Below are positions 43,177 through 54,526 of a stretch of DNA of 64,000 bases, piece after piece. The notes beneath the pieces are model-generated. The model saw only the letters and a program-made list of their open reading frames with translations, did not search any database and was not told the origin of the DNA. The DNA comes from Rostrohypoxylon terebratum (taxonomy: Eukaryota; Ascomycota; Sordariomycetes; Xylariales; Hypoxylaceae). The stretch covers positions 1-64,000 of the forward strand of contig MU385865.1 of assembly GCA_022497145.1 (NCBI GenBank), in the 5' to 3' direction. Position 1 is the stretch's first letter, and each line of letters starts with the position of its first letter. A program made the position numbers and the translations under genes.

Positions 43177-45879
43177 TCACCAACCTAGGGTCTGGAGGAT
43201 GTTTTGGGCCTCCGTCTTCGACATGCACTGGATGCCCAGTTGCCTGTGCTGAGTACCCTTGATTAGCTGCGTTAGACCTTCGGCTAACTTCCAACCCTCT
43301 TCGCCGTCGATCACGAATAAGTGTCTTTTCCCATCTTGGTCTCTAACCGTAGCGCGCATAAGATGCAGGCCACGTCGCCTAGCGCTACTAACGAAGGACG
43401 AGGTGGTGCTGTGTGCGTTGTGGGGGGAATAGCGACATTCGTTCCTGCAAGAATGCGAGAGCTCCGCAACGCAGGTAGCGGCATCATCGCCTATTAGCGT
43501 CTTCGGATCGCCGCGTATCGTCGATCGAAAGCGATGGGTTCTGGATGGCGCCTTTGCCGCGGCCGTAGCGGACTCTGTAACACAATGCGACGGACACCAT
43601 ACCTCGACGGTCTTGAGCGTCCAAGCTTTGACGTCCCAGTCTCGCTGCGGCTCATTACGAAGATCATCGTCGATGAAGATACCTTCGGATGAGATACGAA
43701 GAATCAATCCATCTGTAACCGGCCCTACACCAGAGATAAGCTGGGAAGCAGGTGTTTTAGAGAATTGGTTGAGAAACCCGTATACAGCCTTGATAACAAT
43801 CTTCTTCGGGTCATTCGTCGTGTATGGACCTCTTTCAGATGGCGGAGGCGTAGTCCGTGCAGTTGAATGGGAGGCATACGACGATCCCGTGAATGCCGTT
43901 TCGTTTGAGTTCTTTCGGCCATGACTCTTGGGCTGGTCGTACGGTCGAAACGAATAGGTCTCTTCGTTGACGCCGCTGGGGGCCTGAGTACTCTGCGCTC
44001 TTGCGCTCGGTGCAGGGCTTGGTCTTGGGCTCGGATTTGCTGCCGGAGGCGGTCTAGCAGAAGCAGTACTTTGCGTGGCGCTATGCCTGCTGGATGTGGT
44101 ACTTGGGGCTGGCTTGGGGGATGCGGGCATGGGTGATACAGGTGGCTTTCCGTTTGGCCAAGGGTTGGTCTTCTCTCCCACTGATGAGTAAGCATATGCG
44201 CCTCTCCTCCTCTCCGCCTCCTTTGCCTCCTGCTCCTTGATTCGGGCCTCTTCGGCTTCTTTAAGTTTCGCTGCTTCCTCGTCTTGTTTCTTGAGCCTGT
44301 TGGCCTCAGCTTCCCGCTGCCTGGCAACCTCTTTCTCTCTCAACTCTCGCACCTTCGCAGCCACTGCCTCCTTCATCCTAGCGGCCTCTATCTCTCGTAT
44401 CTTCGCCGCTTCGGCCTCACGTAACCGAGCCTGGTCCTCGGCCTTTTGCCGAGCTATCTCGGCTTCCTTCTCCTTGAATTCCCTTTCGAGCTTTTCTCGT
44501 AACGCCCGTTCTGCTTCGAGCTTCTCGCGAAGTAGCCGTTCTCGTGCTTCTCGGAGCCTCATTTCCTTTTGCTCCTTCGCCCGTCGCTCCTTTTCCTTTC
44601 GGTCTTGTTCTTGCTGTTCCTCCCTCTTCCGTTGCTCTTCACGTTCCCGTTCCTGTCTCTCGCGTTCCTCGCGCTCGAGCCTTTCTTTCATCTCCTCGCG
44701 CTCACGTCTCTCTTTTATCTCTTGTTCGAGCCTAAGACGGTCGAGCCTTTGCCTCTCTCGTATCTCATTCAGACGTCTAGTCACCTCTTCTCTCTTACGT
44801 TGATCGGACTCCTTAGCTTTTTGCTCTTCTTCCTTAGCTTTCCGTTCTTCTTCCTTTCGTCTGGTTTCTTCTCTCGCTTTCTCCCAGGCACTTTTGGACG
44901 GCTCGTGGGGAGGCTCTTTAGGTGTCTCCTTGGGCGGTTCCTTAGGGGGCTCCTTAGGCGGTTCCTTGGGTGGTTCCTTAGGGATTTCTTTGGGGGGCTC
45001 CTTCGGTGGTTTGCTTGGCGTCTCCTTAGGTGTCTCCCTCGGTGGTTCCTTGGGCGGCTGCCTGGGAGTTTCTTTGGAAGGTTCCTTGGGAGGTTCTTTT
45101 GGGGTTGCTTTGGGGGGCTGCCTCTGTTTCTTAGGAGATGACTTAGGAGCTGGCTTGGGAGGCTCCGGAGGTGGGTCTCGTGGAGGATCTGGAGAAGCTT
45201 CTCTAGGTCTTGGTGGTCTATGAGATTCTTTGGGTCTCTCTTGGTGTGGTCGTCGGGGAGGGGGTGTGGGCGAGGCTCTCGGCTCATCGTCTTGCGGATC
45301 TTGTTGCCATGACTGCTTTGGTGCTCCTCTGCTCTGCGGACCAGGCGTCGGACCAGACCTGGGAGGGGGTGGTGAACCATGAGGGGGCGGCGGCGGCGGC
45401 ACATCATCGTTGGGAGGTGGACCAGCATTGGGATTAGGACCACTGCCGTAGGCGTTAAATCCAGGGCCGTATCGACCGTAGAAATTTCCTCCACTGCCGT
45501 TGCTTCCAGGACCAGTGCCACCGTCTCCCGAAGGACCACCACCTTGTTGCGTTCTTCCTATAGACCAGGCGCCCAATCCAACTGCTATTACCAATAAGAC
45601 CATTCCCGCACTTCCCATTCCTTCAAAATTCTTATACCACGCTCGGAAAGCAGGTGCCATACTCTGGCCGAGGACAACCAAGACCAGAGCAGTGGCGAAT
45701 CCCGCGGCGAAACTATTCAGATTCGGCTTCAGCGATGGGAGATATAAGAACCCGCTTCCGGCAGAATGCGGTGGTATGATGAAAATGTCATATTTGCCAG
45801 GGGGAAGGTTGGGATTTGGATTTGGATTTGTCGGCCTGGGGTTATGACCATGAGGCGGAGGAGGTGGTGGTTGATCCAT
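43177..45879 (-). CDS. 900-aa membrane-anchored coiled-coil protein with P-K-E repeat
   Basis: Single exon of 900 aa. A Pro-rich N-terminus (MDQPPPPPPHGHNP) is followed by two hydrophobic helices (about residues 52-75 and 90-108). A Gly/Asn/Pro-rich linker comes next. Residues about 230-335 contain a PPKEPPKETPKE-type repeat. A highly charged Glu/Arg/Lys coiled coil (about 340-565) follows, then a Ser/Pro linker. The C-terminal 220 residues form a compact-looking domain (KKIVIKAVYGFLNQFSKTP, GLILRISSEGIFIDDDL, WDVKAWTLKTVEVWCP, HLMRATVRDQDGKRHLFVIDG). Fungal proteins of this build exist but lack known function. I infer a membrane-tethered scaffold. Confidence 0.82.
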   Translation of the reverse strand: MDQPPPPPPHGHNPRPTNPNPNPNLPPGKYDIFIIPPHSAGSGFLYLPSLKPNLNSFAAGFATALVLVVLGQSMAPAFRAWYKNFEGMGSAGMVLLVIAVGLGAWSIGRTQQGGGPSGDGGTGPGSNGSGGNFYGRYGPGFNAYGSGPNPNAGPPPNDDVPPPPPPHGSPPPPRSGPTPGPQSRGAPKQSWQQDPQDDEPRASPTPPPRRPHQERPKESHRPPRPREASPDPPRDPPPEPPKPAPKSSPKKQRQPPKATPKEPPKEPSKETPRQPPKEPPRETPKETPSKPPKEPPKEIPKEPPKEPPKEPPKEPPKETPKEPPHEPSKSAWEKAREETRRKEEERKAKEEEQKAKESDQRKREEVTRRLNEIRERQRLDRLRLEQEIKERREREEMKERLEREERERQEREREEQRKREEQQEQDRKEKERRAKEQKEMRLREARERLLREKLEAERALREKLEREFKEKEAEIARQKAEDQARLREAEAAKIREIEAARMKEAVAAKVRELREKEVARQREAEANRLKKQDEEAAKLKEAEEARIKEQEAKEAERRRGAYAYSSVGEKTNPWPNGKPPVSPMPASPKPAPSTTSSRHSATQSTASARPPPAANPSPRPSPAPSARAQSTQAPSGVNEETYSFRPYDQPKSHGRKNSNETAFTGSSYASHSTARTTPPPSERGPYTTNDPKKIVIKAVYGFLNQFSKTPASQLISGVGPVTDGLILRISSEGIFIDDDLRNEPQRDWDVKAWTLKTVEVWCPSHCVTESATAAAKAPSRTHRFRSTIRGDPKTLIGDDAATCVAELSHSCRNECRYSPHNAHSTTSSFVSSARRRGLHLMRATVRDQDGKRHLFVIDGEEGWKLAEGLTQLIKGTQHRQLGIQCMSKTEAQNILQTLGW

Positions 45880-48800
45880 GGCGACGGTCTAGCCGCGCCG
45901 CTTCGCGGTGGTGAAAACGCGCGAAAACAATGCAATCAAGGGGAGATTCAGACGAAAGGTTGAATTGAATAGAGAAAGAACAACTCAGGATTAAAAGAAG
46001 TAGGGTCGTAAAAACTGAGGGTATCTTTGGAAGGCCATGAAGGTTCGTAACGTCATAAGGAATTGCTGACACTGCTATTACATTAGACACATTAGATTGT
46101 CGTCATCGCATTGATATGGTGATGAGAAGGAAATCAATCAAGAAAACGACGATAAGACATGACTTGGTTGAATGGAAGATGAACATGGACGATGGACGAG
46201 TAGAATAGCAGGATAGGAAGAGGAAAAATTCAGATGGAATAGGTTAGAGTGTCATAGTTGCATACTTGCCAGGAAGTCATCTTGTCATCTTGGAAAAGAC
46301 AGGGGGATGTTGAATAATGACCGAGATAATTAAAATAACAGTACAGCATAAAATAACATCCACTTACCGAAGTAGAAAGAAAAAAAAGAAGACGGCTCCA
46401 ATGAGGAGAAAATCAACTACAACACAAACAACTCCGGATTGCCATGCAAAAGCAAACAGCCGACTGAACGATTCTTTTTTTTCTCCTTCTATCTCTCGAT
46501 TATCTTTCTCGTGTATCGATTTTCATCCAATCGCGCAGAATAAATCAAATGACCGACGACGACATGCGCATGCGAACCTGAGGGGGAAAAAAGAAGTAGG
46601 ACGAAAGTGGCGGTCATATGAATTGATGATGCGTTGTGCAATCTTTTGGTTTTTTTAGACCTCCACTTTTACACCTTATCCTTATGTTCCTAATGTTTAC
46701 TTGTGAATTTTGTTGATGCGGAAGCTCCAATTGTATCTTCCCCGTTTGACAGGTCAGAAATTGTGAAAATGGTTGCAGCAACGCTAAAGTCGCTAAAAGT
46801 CGGTTCGTCCAATCAAAAATGGAATACTCAGGGGTAGGGACCCAGCAGATCCCAGCATTAATTCCACCAATTTTCTGGTCTACCTCTATATCAGGTATAG
46901 CGTCATTTTGAATAGTGGTACAGCCCAAGGATTGACCCCCGCCGAAATGCACAACTCGACGACCCTCCCGTCCTCACATACTACGTAATAAATCGTACAA
47001 CTTTAACACATACTAAAACGATAGAATAATTCGTTGTACAACAGCCCGTTTAAATTATGTCTTAGACTGCTGACTGTTTGTTTCGCAGTTCACATGTGCA
47101 ATTCTCGAGTCCGACTTATGCCTCTACTACGTAATTTATTGTAATACGAATAGAAACATTCTAGATTCTATGATTCGCATTACGCATTAGCTGCCTAGAA
47201 TAATACGCACAGCCAAGCTACTGTGGCTACTCAATGTAGCTAGTGTATGGAGGTTAACCGCGCCACAAAAGCTACGCCAAGCGTTCAACACCTTTTTTTT
47301 TCCTTTCCTACTCCTTCATCACAACCGCCCAGAACCATCTTTCCAGAAATGATTGACGTAGAAAAAAAAATGCATTTTCAAAACATCGCTAATACGACAT
47401 GTCAGCAATTGGTTCGGGTCACACGACAACGGTTTTCAATGTGTCAAAATAGAAAGAGATTTTCTCTACTCTCTGCCAATCTCTTCAACTTGATAGCAAG
47501 GTTGAATCGTTCATCACGAATCACCACGCCGTCTCCACTCCCACCGACGACCGCTGGCGAATCGCGGGTGAAATTGGGTAACTCGCTTCCAGCACGAACC
47601 CCTGGTCTTTCTACAACGTATTAGTCCGTCTTGCTTCGGGAACACCACCCGCTCCGCCGTGGTGCTGCCACCTGCGCGGTTCGTCACGTTTCTTCGTCAC
47701 CCTTCGCTGGGTAGAAGTAGTTTCGAGTTGTCATTTCCTCGTTTACTAGGTATGATCTCCTCCTCGAAAGCTACCGTGTCAATGGCAATTAATTGATATA
47801 TTACGCTTGCCAATTGGCGGTAAATTGGCGGTAAATCAGTGGTATCCTGAGGAAGCAGATGCCAACACGATGTCGCATTGTTGCCCAATTGATGTTTGAA
47901 TTGACTTGAAATCGGTGTTTTGCGTGCTTTGGCTGGTGGACGTGTGTATTTTAAGGTTGCTACCTTAAAACAATACAAACTAACCGCTTCAGGCTATGCC
48001 CCTGGTTGCTCGGCAACACCCTGGTCTCTGCCAAATAACCGCTCACATGTCAAGGTGGGGTAGGTGAGTTGTCCTCGACGAAGTACAGCGTGTTTTGTTG
48101 ATTTCTCCTTTTCAATTAGGTGTCAATTTCAATATTCTTTCGGTCCAAGGAATATTATTCTTGTTGCATGTCCGTTTATTCTGCAGATTGGATATTCTGT
48201 AAGAACTCTAATGTCAGCGGGAGGCGCACAGATATCGGGTTCTGTTCCAGCTGAGTTCGGTCTCCCCCTCACGCATTCTACACACCTACGTATTATCTAC
48301 GGGATCTTGCACATGCACTTTCTGGGGTGGACGCCACAAACCCAGTTCGCGACCTGCATAGAAGAAAAGGAACAGTCCGCAAAGCCTTACCGGGCTGACT
48401 TCCAAAATCAGCACGTGAACTTTCTATTATACCCGTTACCGAGAAGCTGGGGAAAAAAATATTACGTAGTATACACGTCTCGATATAATCAAGCTTCTGG
48501 CATAGACGAGTGCCCGGTTACGATTCCATAGCAGTTATAGTATGCAGCATAATATACCGTCACATAAGAAACTATCCCTCTAAGTTACCACGATGCTACC
48601 CCCTGAACCTTATTTGCCCCTCGTGCTGCATATATAATAGATAGGCAAAATGTTATTAATTCCTATGCATCTAGTATTTCGCCTGTGTTGACAACTTATC
48701 ATATATATAACACAGCCTTATTGTTGGATGGCATATACTCTAAACATAGTCACTACCACATGAATGATCTCACAACACATCTTATGAAAGACATGAAATC

Positions 48801-51800
48801 GGATTGAGCAACGTAACATCTAATCTTGACGGAATTTTTTCGGGGGCGTAGAAGATAAGCCTTGACGGCAAATATCGCTGTGCCTTTATCGAGAACTTCA
48901 TTCACAATCGAAGTTGGAAGTCTGTCAGCTAACGACTTATATCTTTAGAGCATTGTCTATTAGATGATTCGAGATTCGAGCTCTAGATCAATCGAGATCT
49001 AGCATATCAGGGGCTCGGCTTATGAAGGCACGAACAAAGAACCTAGTTGATATATGCATTTAACCTAGACCTTTAGACAAAGAGTTACAGTTTATCGTGT
49101 AGTAACTTAAGTGTTATGATACCTGGTAGGTTTATATTGTAGCAAATTCAAGATCGAGATGAAAAGGGGGTAATATGCCACCATGACACATACACCCCTC
49201 TCGTGAATCCTGGGAGCACATCAGATAGGTATGTCAAGTACGAAGTAGGCAGATCTTACTTTAACAATAAAAACAATGAAAAGCCAAGCATGCCAACTCC
49301 GCTAGACAATACTCGAATGTAAGATCTCGAGGAGTGACCTCTACCTAGGTCTCATAGATTATTCAGGCAGGGCATTCGATGAGGTGGTTGATGATGATTT
49401 GCTACCTCTTCCCCCTTTTAGGTATCTGTCCAGGTAAGAGGATATATGCTTGTAGGCTTTCATGGTGTATCTCTAAATGTAATCTTGCAATTCCTGTTCC
49501 GATGGGAGGGATTGTGGGGAGTTAATACCTTAGATTCTCAAATCTCCCCAATTCGAATACAGAGCACTTCCACATCTACCAGATATCTAAGCCCTGGTCA
49601 TGCAAGCCACTGATAAACCTCACTATAGTCGATCTTGGTGGCATGATGTGTTATTCAAATTATGAGACCAGGGCATCATGGCTCGTTTGACACCAGATGT
49701 AAGCCTTGGAGTAGCTCTTCAACAGAACACACGTCAACTACATCTGGTTGGACATTCACCTTAATAACCTAAATTTAACTCATCAACACCAAGAAAAGCT
49801 CTTGAGTTACTTGAACTAGACTAAAGTCCAGAATCAACAGATGCTGAGCTTTGTTAACCCCCTTACTCGATAGACTTCATACGTGTTAAGCGCCGGCAAT
49901 GATAGGTAGGTAAGCAGCGAAGTAGCACCCTCTTTTATGTTTCATGTAGGTATTTGAAATTTCTAGTGGATGTCCAAGGGGTCGGAGATCCCAGGAATGG
50001 TCGAAGAGCCAGACGTTGATAGTCTTCCAGCTTTTACATAGTAGAGAGCCTATAGCGAGCTAACGCCTACGGTCTTCTCACAACCTACAACAACAGGTCC
50101 AACTTCTAGCAACTTGATATCTTCAAGGAAGGGATACCGTGGGGTTATCTAGTAAGGGTAATCCGAGAGCACTCTTGCCATTCGTGGCTCCCGTAATCTG
50201 ACAGTTGAATCAATATTGGGTGGCTAGAAACACCCCTATTCCAAAGAAGACTGTATGGATCTTGAGTTCGCTCTCATAGCGCTTTCAGCTTGTCGAATTG
50301 CGTCTCCGAATCCGTACTTTAATTACCTCTCACCGGCACGCCCATAGAAGATCAATTAAAGAAGGCACGCGAGAATACTGCGACATATTCCCCAAGATAT
50401 ATCTTAGAGTCGGCAATTGATATCAGTTTGCTTTAAGTAAACCTCAGCTCGGAGGCCTCGGAATGCTCGGTGTCTTCGGCCACCTTGGCGGTGTCCCGAA
50501 TATTATTTTAGAGGCGAAAACATCCGTCAGCAACTATTTAAAGCCAATGTCTCAGTCTTACCTATAGCCAGATGGATGATCACGAGACAGCAGTGTTGTT
50601 CGCGGGAGTCGGCGCGCTAAAAAGCACGCAATCAGTAGACGGGCCGTTTTTGGGACGGGAATCTGATGTTAATGGCCTCTGTCGCTCGCATTTTTTTCCT
50701 AGCTAGATAGGCTCTCACAAACCGTCTGGGCCGACGAGGATGGCTACCACGTTAGATGAGTCAGGCCACGCACACGATGCCGTCTCACGGACACTATTCT
50801 AGCGATTGTCTCGCGGGAAAGAATTTGAGAGGTCTAAGAGCTCTCTCAGCAGGTTTCGGTAGGTCCCGCTGCGGTGATTCAGCACGGCCTTGGACGCTAG
50901 AACGTCGCTAGAACAACTCTGCCGCGACAATGACTCTAGCTGCACGCATGTGCCAATGCGTTTTCGATGATCTCCACATTTTTGCCATTAGTCAACTAGA
51001 GCCGCCGATTAGGGCTAGCTTGGAAGGGCTTGCGAGGTCAGATTTGACTTTCGTCGCATCATACACCGTCGGTGCAAAAATGCCACGAGGAATGATTCTC
51101 TCGGCCGACCAATTGAGGCGGACGAGCTCAGCTCGGAACCGCACTGTCGGGAAGAAAGAGACAATCGTATGACATAATGAGGAACGATACCTACCTAGGA
51201 CCTAGGACCTAGGTACTATACGTACTCTACTACCCCTATATATACCCATGTTGGTATCTCTATATAGCAAGTTAGACCGAGCTGCCAAATTGTAGAGACG
51301 AATCAGAGAAGAGTCAAAGATAAGAGCTGACACGAGAGATCTGCTGATTCTCTTACGCTCGTCAGGGGCACAGTCCAAGTCACCAGATCTGGAACGTGAT
51401 GAAGGGTTGGTATGTATGTATGAAGGTGTAGCAGGTCAGGCAGATTCAGATATATATGAAATAATTTTTTGAAGATTTTTTGAAGATTTTGAGGAGATCG
51501 AGGATAGCAATACGGTACTAGTAGAGATCCGCCATGATCTGATTCTTGGCATGAGATCGACATCGCGGCAGGGTGTAAGTGAAACGAGGGTGGGGTGGGT
51601 TGCACGATTTACTTATGAAGGTCTACGAACCTGCGAATCAATCGTCGCGGTCGGATAGGAGCAATGATGCGATATACCTGATTCGTTTCGCCATGTCTTT
51701 GCGCACGACGGCCCCCTACAGCGCAGAATGTGTACGCAAGAAGTAAATAATCTTGCAGATCAACAGATCACCATCCATAAGGTTCTTTGATGTCGGCTAG

Positions 51801-52301
51801 GCGGGAGGGCTTGGGGCTTGTACCCAATTCTAGATCTCGTCCAATGAAATTTGTGAGTTGGCAATGAAGTAGTGAAGGTTATAAGCCCGTCAGCACGGTT
51901 ATGCGACTAATATCGAAGATGGTAGTTTTGATAGGTGGATATCCCCCATTGTCTTAATAGTCGAGGTCTTGTCTTACCGAGCTTATCTTGGGTAGGTATC
52001 TGCCCGTGTTGCACAGACTAAGCACAGTATATGAATTTATATTATGTACAGGAGCTCGGGTCCTTCCTGGGACCTCCCTAACTGGGATAAGCCCTACGAG
52101 CCAATGAAAAGAAGCGGGTAAGAAAACTTGTGCTACGGCTCTCAGCTGCCTTGTTTGCGCAGGACACCGCGACCTCGTATCTTAAGCTATAAGAAGGTGC
52201 AGGTACTTAGTGTGAGATAGCCAAGACAGCGTTGGTTCTCCTAGGCTAACAATGGCAACCAAAATTCATCTACTACTATGTACATGGTAGTAGCGAGGGA
52301 G

Positions 52302-52385
52302 TAGATACTGGATGTGGAATAAAAGGAAGTTTAAGTTCAACTCCTATTAGGCCTGTCGGTGCCTTCCTTTTATTCCTCCTTTTCT
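52302..52385 (+). repeat. Diverged direct repeat, copy 1
   Basis: 84 bp starting TAGATACTGGATGTGGAATA and ending TATTCCTCCTTTTCT. Copy 2 begins 219 bp downstream. Differences between the copies are largely transitions. Confidence 0.85.
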
Positions 52386-52520
52386 AGTAATTTCGTCCAG
52401 GTGGCGGAGTGATATGCCCCCCCTTTAATAGTCTAAAAGTGTGTTTTTAAAAGGGTTTCAATTCGATTCATGTTTGTGGTTTATTTGTATCGCAGGGGCG
52501 CGCCACTTCGTTCGCCGGAC

Positions 52521-52601
52521 TAGATATTGGATGTGGAATAAAAAATTTAGGTTTAATTCTTATTAGGCCTGTCGGTACCTTCCTTTTATTCCTCCTTTTC
52601 T
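52521..52601 (+). repeat. Diverged direct repeat, copy 2
   Basis: 81 bp matching copy 1, including the shared core ATTAGGCCTGTCGGT and CCTTCCTTTTATTCC. It carries mainly C-to-T and a G-to-A change relative to copy 1. Confidence 0.85.
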
Positions 52602-54526
52602 GGAGTAAGGTTATGAGGTTATAATAATGTTTGCGCCCCTTACATACATATTTGTAATAACCTTCATCGTCCGAGATCAAGGGACAAGGGATCTTATCTG
52701 TGGAGTTTACGGATCTGGGGACTTAATTCAATCTACTATTATATGTATTATGTACCAAGGGAATCTATGTTGAGGCTTTTGCCAACATCAATTATATCAA
52801 CATGGCATTCCATACTCATGTCGGGATCCGAGTAATTGGAACACTTCCAACCTAGTGGATGTGGAAGAGAATAATAACGGTAGACCATGACATGATTACC
52901 CTGTTACTACCTAGGTATTAATGTGTCAGTCCAAAAGACGTAGCTGGTAGGCTAGCTATGCGTGGCGGACCATGATCGCGTGCTCAAGGACATACCATAC
53001 TTACTATAAGAATTGGTTGGTAACAGGTCCAAGGTAATGTAACTCCAGGGGAGCGGTCCCGCAATTGTTTAAACGAGTCCGGAGAAGCGACCGAATTGGT
53101 ACTAGTAGTATAAATCTTAGTTGAAGCTTATGTGGGCGATGTGGGCGATGTGGGCATGTCTACCTGCCTACCTGCCTACCGCGCACAGCGTTATGTGGTG
53201 GTTTCCCATGTGGAAGTGAAGGTGGAAAGTACTTGCAACCGATTAGGTTTGCGCATATATTGCAAAGTACCGCATTGCCGCAGGTGCCGATACAAGGTTT
53301 AGGCTTGTGGCGAGAGACATCCATGGGCTGAGGGACTAAGGGATGGAATGCCGCGAATTCTAACGAAAACAAGCAGTAACGAGAACTCTTATCACTTACC
53401 TAATGCAAGTCTAACCGGCTAGGCGGAAGCTTGCTCAAAGCTTGACTAAAAGTCAGTTGAGACTCAAAACCTTCCAAAAATCCCAAACTTCGGATTGTGG
53501 TTCCTTTTTCAACCCTCTTTTCTCACCCTTCTCACCTCTCTCACCTCTGCCAAGGCTTCCATTCAGCTTCTATGCATAAGATAGTAGTACTATCAAAGCC
53601 CTAGACCTTGCTGTGCCCGTCGTCTTGGAAATAGGCGCGACTGGATTGGAGGCTAGCGGCGGGGATGGTGGTGAATGTGCGAAATGACAAAATGCGCAAT
53701 ACAACGTAGCATACCATCCCGAGGGTCAGCTGGGAAAGCTGCAAACAATGACCTACCGGATTGGGACATCATACCCCAGCCGTGCATCCCAACTGCTGCG
53801 GGTGTACCTCGGTCGCATACACTAGAGGCGATATGGCTCTAGCACCGAAGGCTTATCGTCTTGCCCTTCGACTGGCCTAGAGACACTGGGAAGGTCTTTT
53901 TGTCCAAGATCCATTGCGTTTGAAAAGAAACCAGGGTCTTCCAAGACCCGCATCGGGTGGCTCGAATAGATAACGCATATTCCTCTTCTTACTGGCTGAT
54001 CCGGCTCGTCCTTCCATACATCGAGACCAAAGGATTTGTACGGGATTCCCGTCAATACTGTGTCAATACAGTCGGAGTCGGGTACAAGCCTGTAGTCTGG
54101 CTGGTCGGGCTTGTCTGGCTTGTCGCTAGCGCGCCCAATTCGCAACCGCAATTCTCCTAATACTTAGTAGTCTAGGTCCCAACTTGGAAGTCTGCTAAAA
54201 TCCTTCTGTTAAGGTTTGCCTCCAACGTTGTTCACGCCTCGTCGCGCGCCGCGAACCGTTTCTGCACGTAGCCTATAGCATATGCCATAGGGTCTGAAGG
54301 TCTGAACTACATAGTATGTACCGACCTATACGAGGCTCACCTAGGTTACCGATTTGGTAGCTTTGATACGCGGGACCCTTTACCCGTCAAACCCCATCCT
54401 GGGCACTTTTAGCATAAATCCCACCACCCCCCATCGTTGATCTCTCTTGATCCTACCTTGCCTTCTTCGTCTTTTAGTACCGCAAAACATTTCGCAACCG
54501 CGAAGTTGTCTAGACAAGGATTAGCA

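Larger units (their letters stand above)
45880..54526. other. 8.6-kb gene desert
   Basis: No frame longer than about 155 codons and none with a known motif or ATG-led splice structure. It includes the probable divergent leader of the gene at 45879 (to about 46300), very irregular AT/GC composition, a diverged direct repeat (52302-52601), GTGGGCGAT tandem units near 53131-53155, TAGG palindromes at 51188-51215, and a pyrimidine-rich leader before the PTR2 gene. It may contain unrecognisable, mutated transposon remains. Confidence 0.5.

Noticed and set aside
44237..45223. Long frames antisense to the 900-aa protein
   Set aside because: Repetitive Ser/Arg/Phe and Gly/Leu strings are shadows of the repetitive coding strand.
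48064..48531. 155-codon open frame in the gene desert
   Set aside because: Starts at GTG, the first ATG is 48 codons in, and there is no recognisable family.
50930..51172. 80-codon ATG-led frame in the gene desert
   Set aside because: Too short and without motif; it could be a transposon remnant but nothing shows it.
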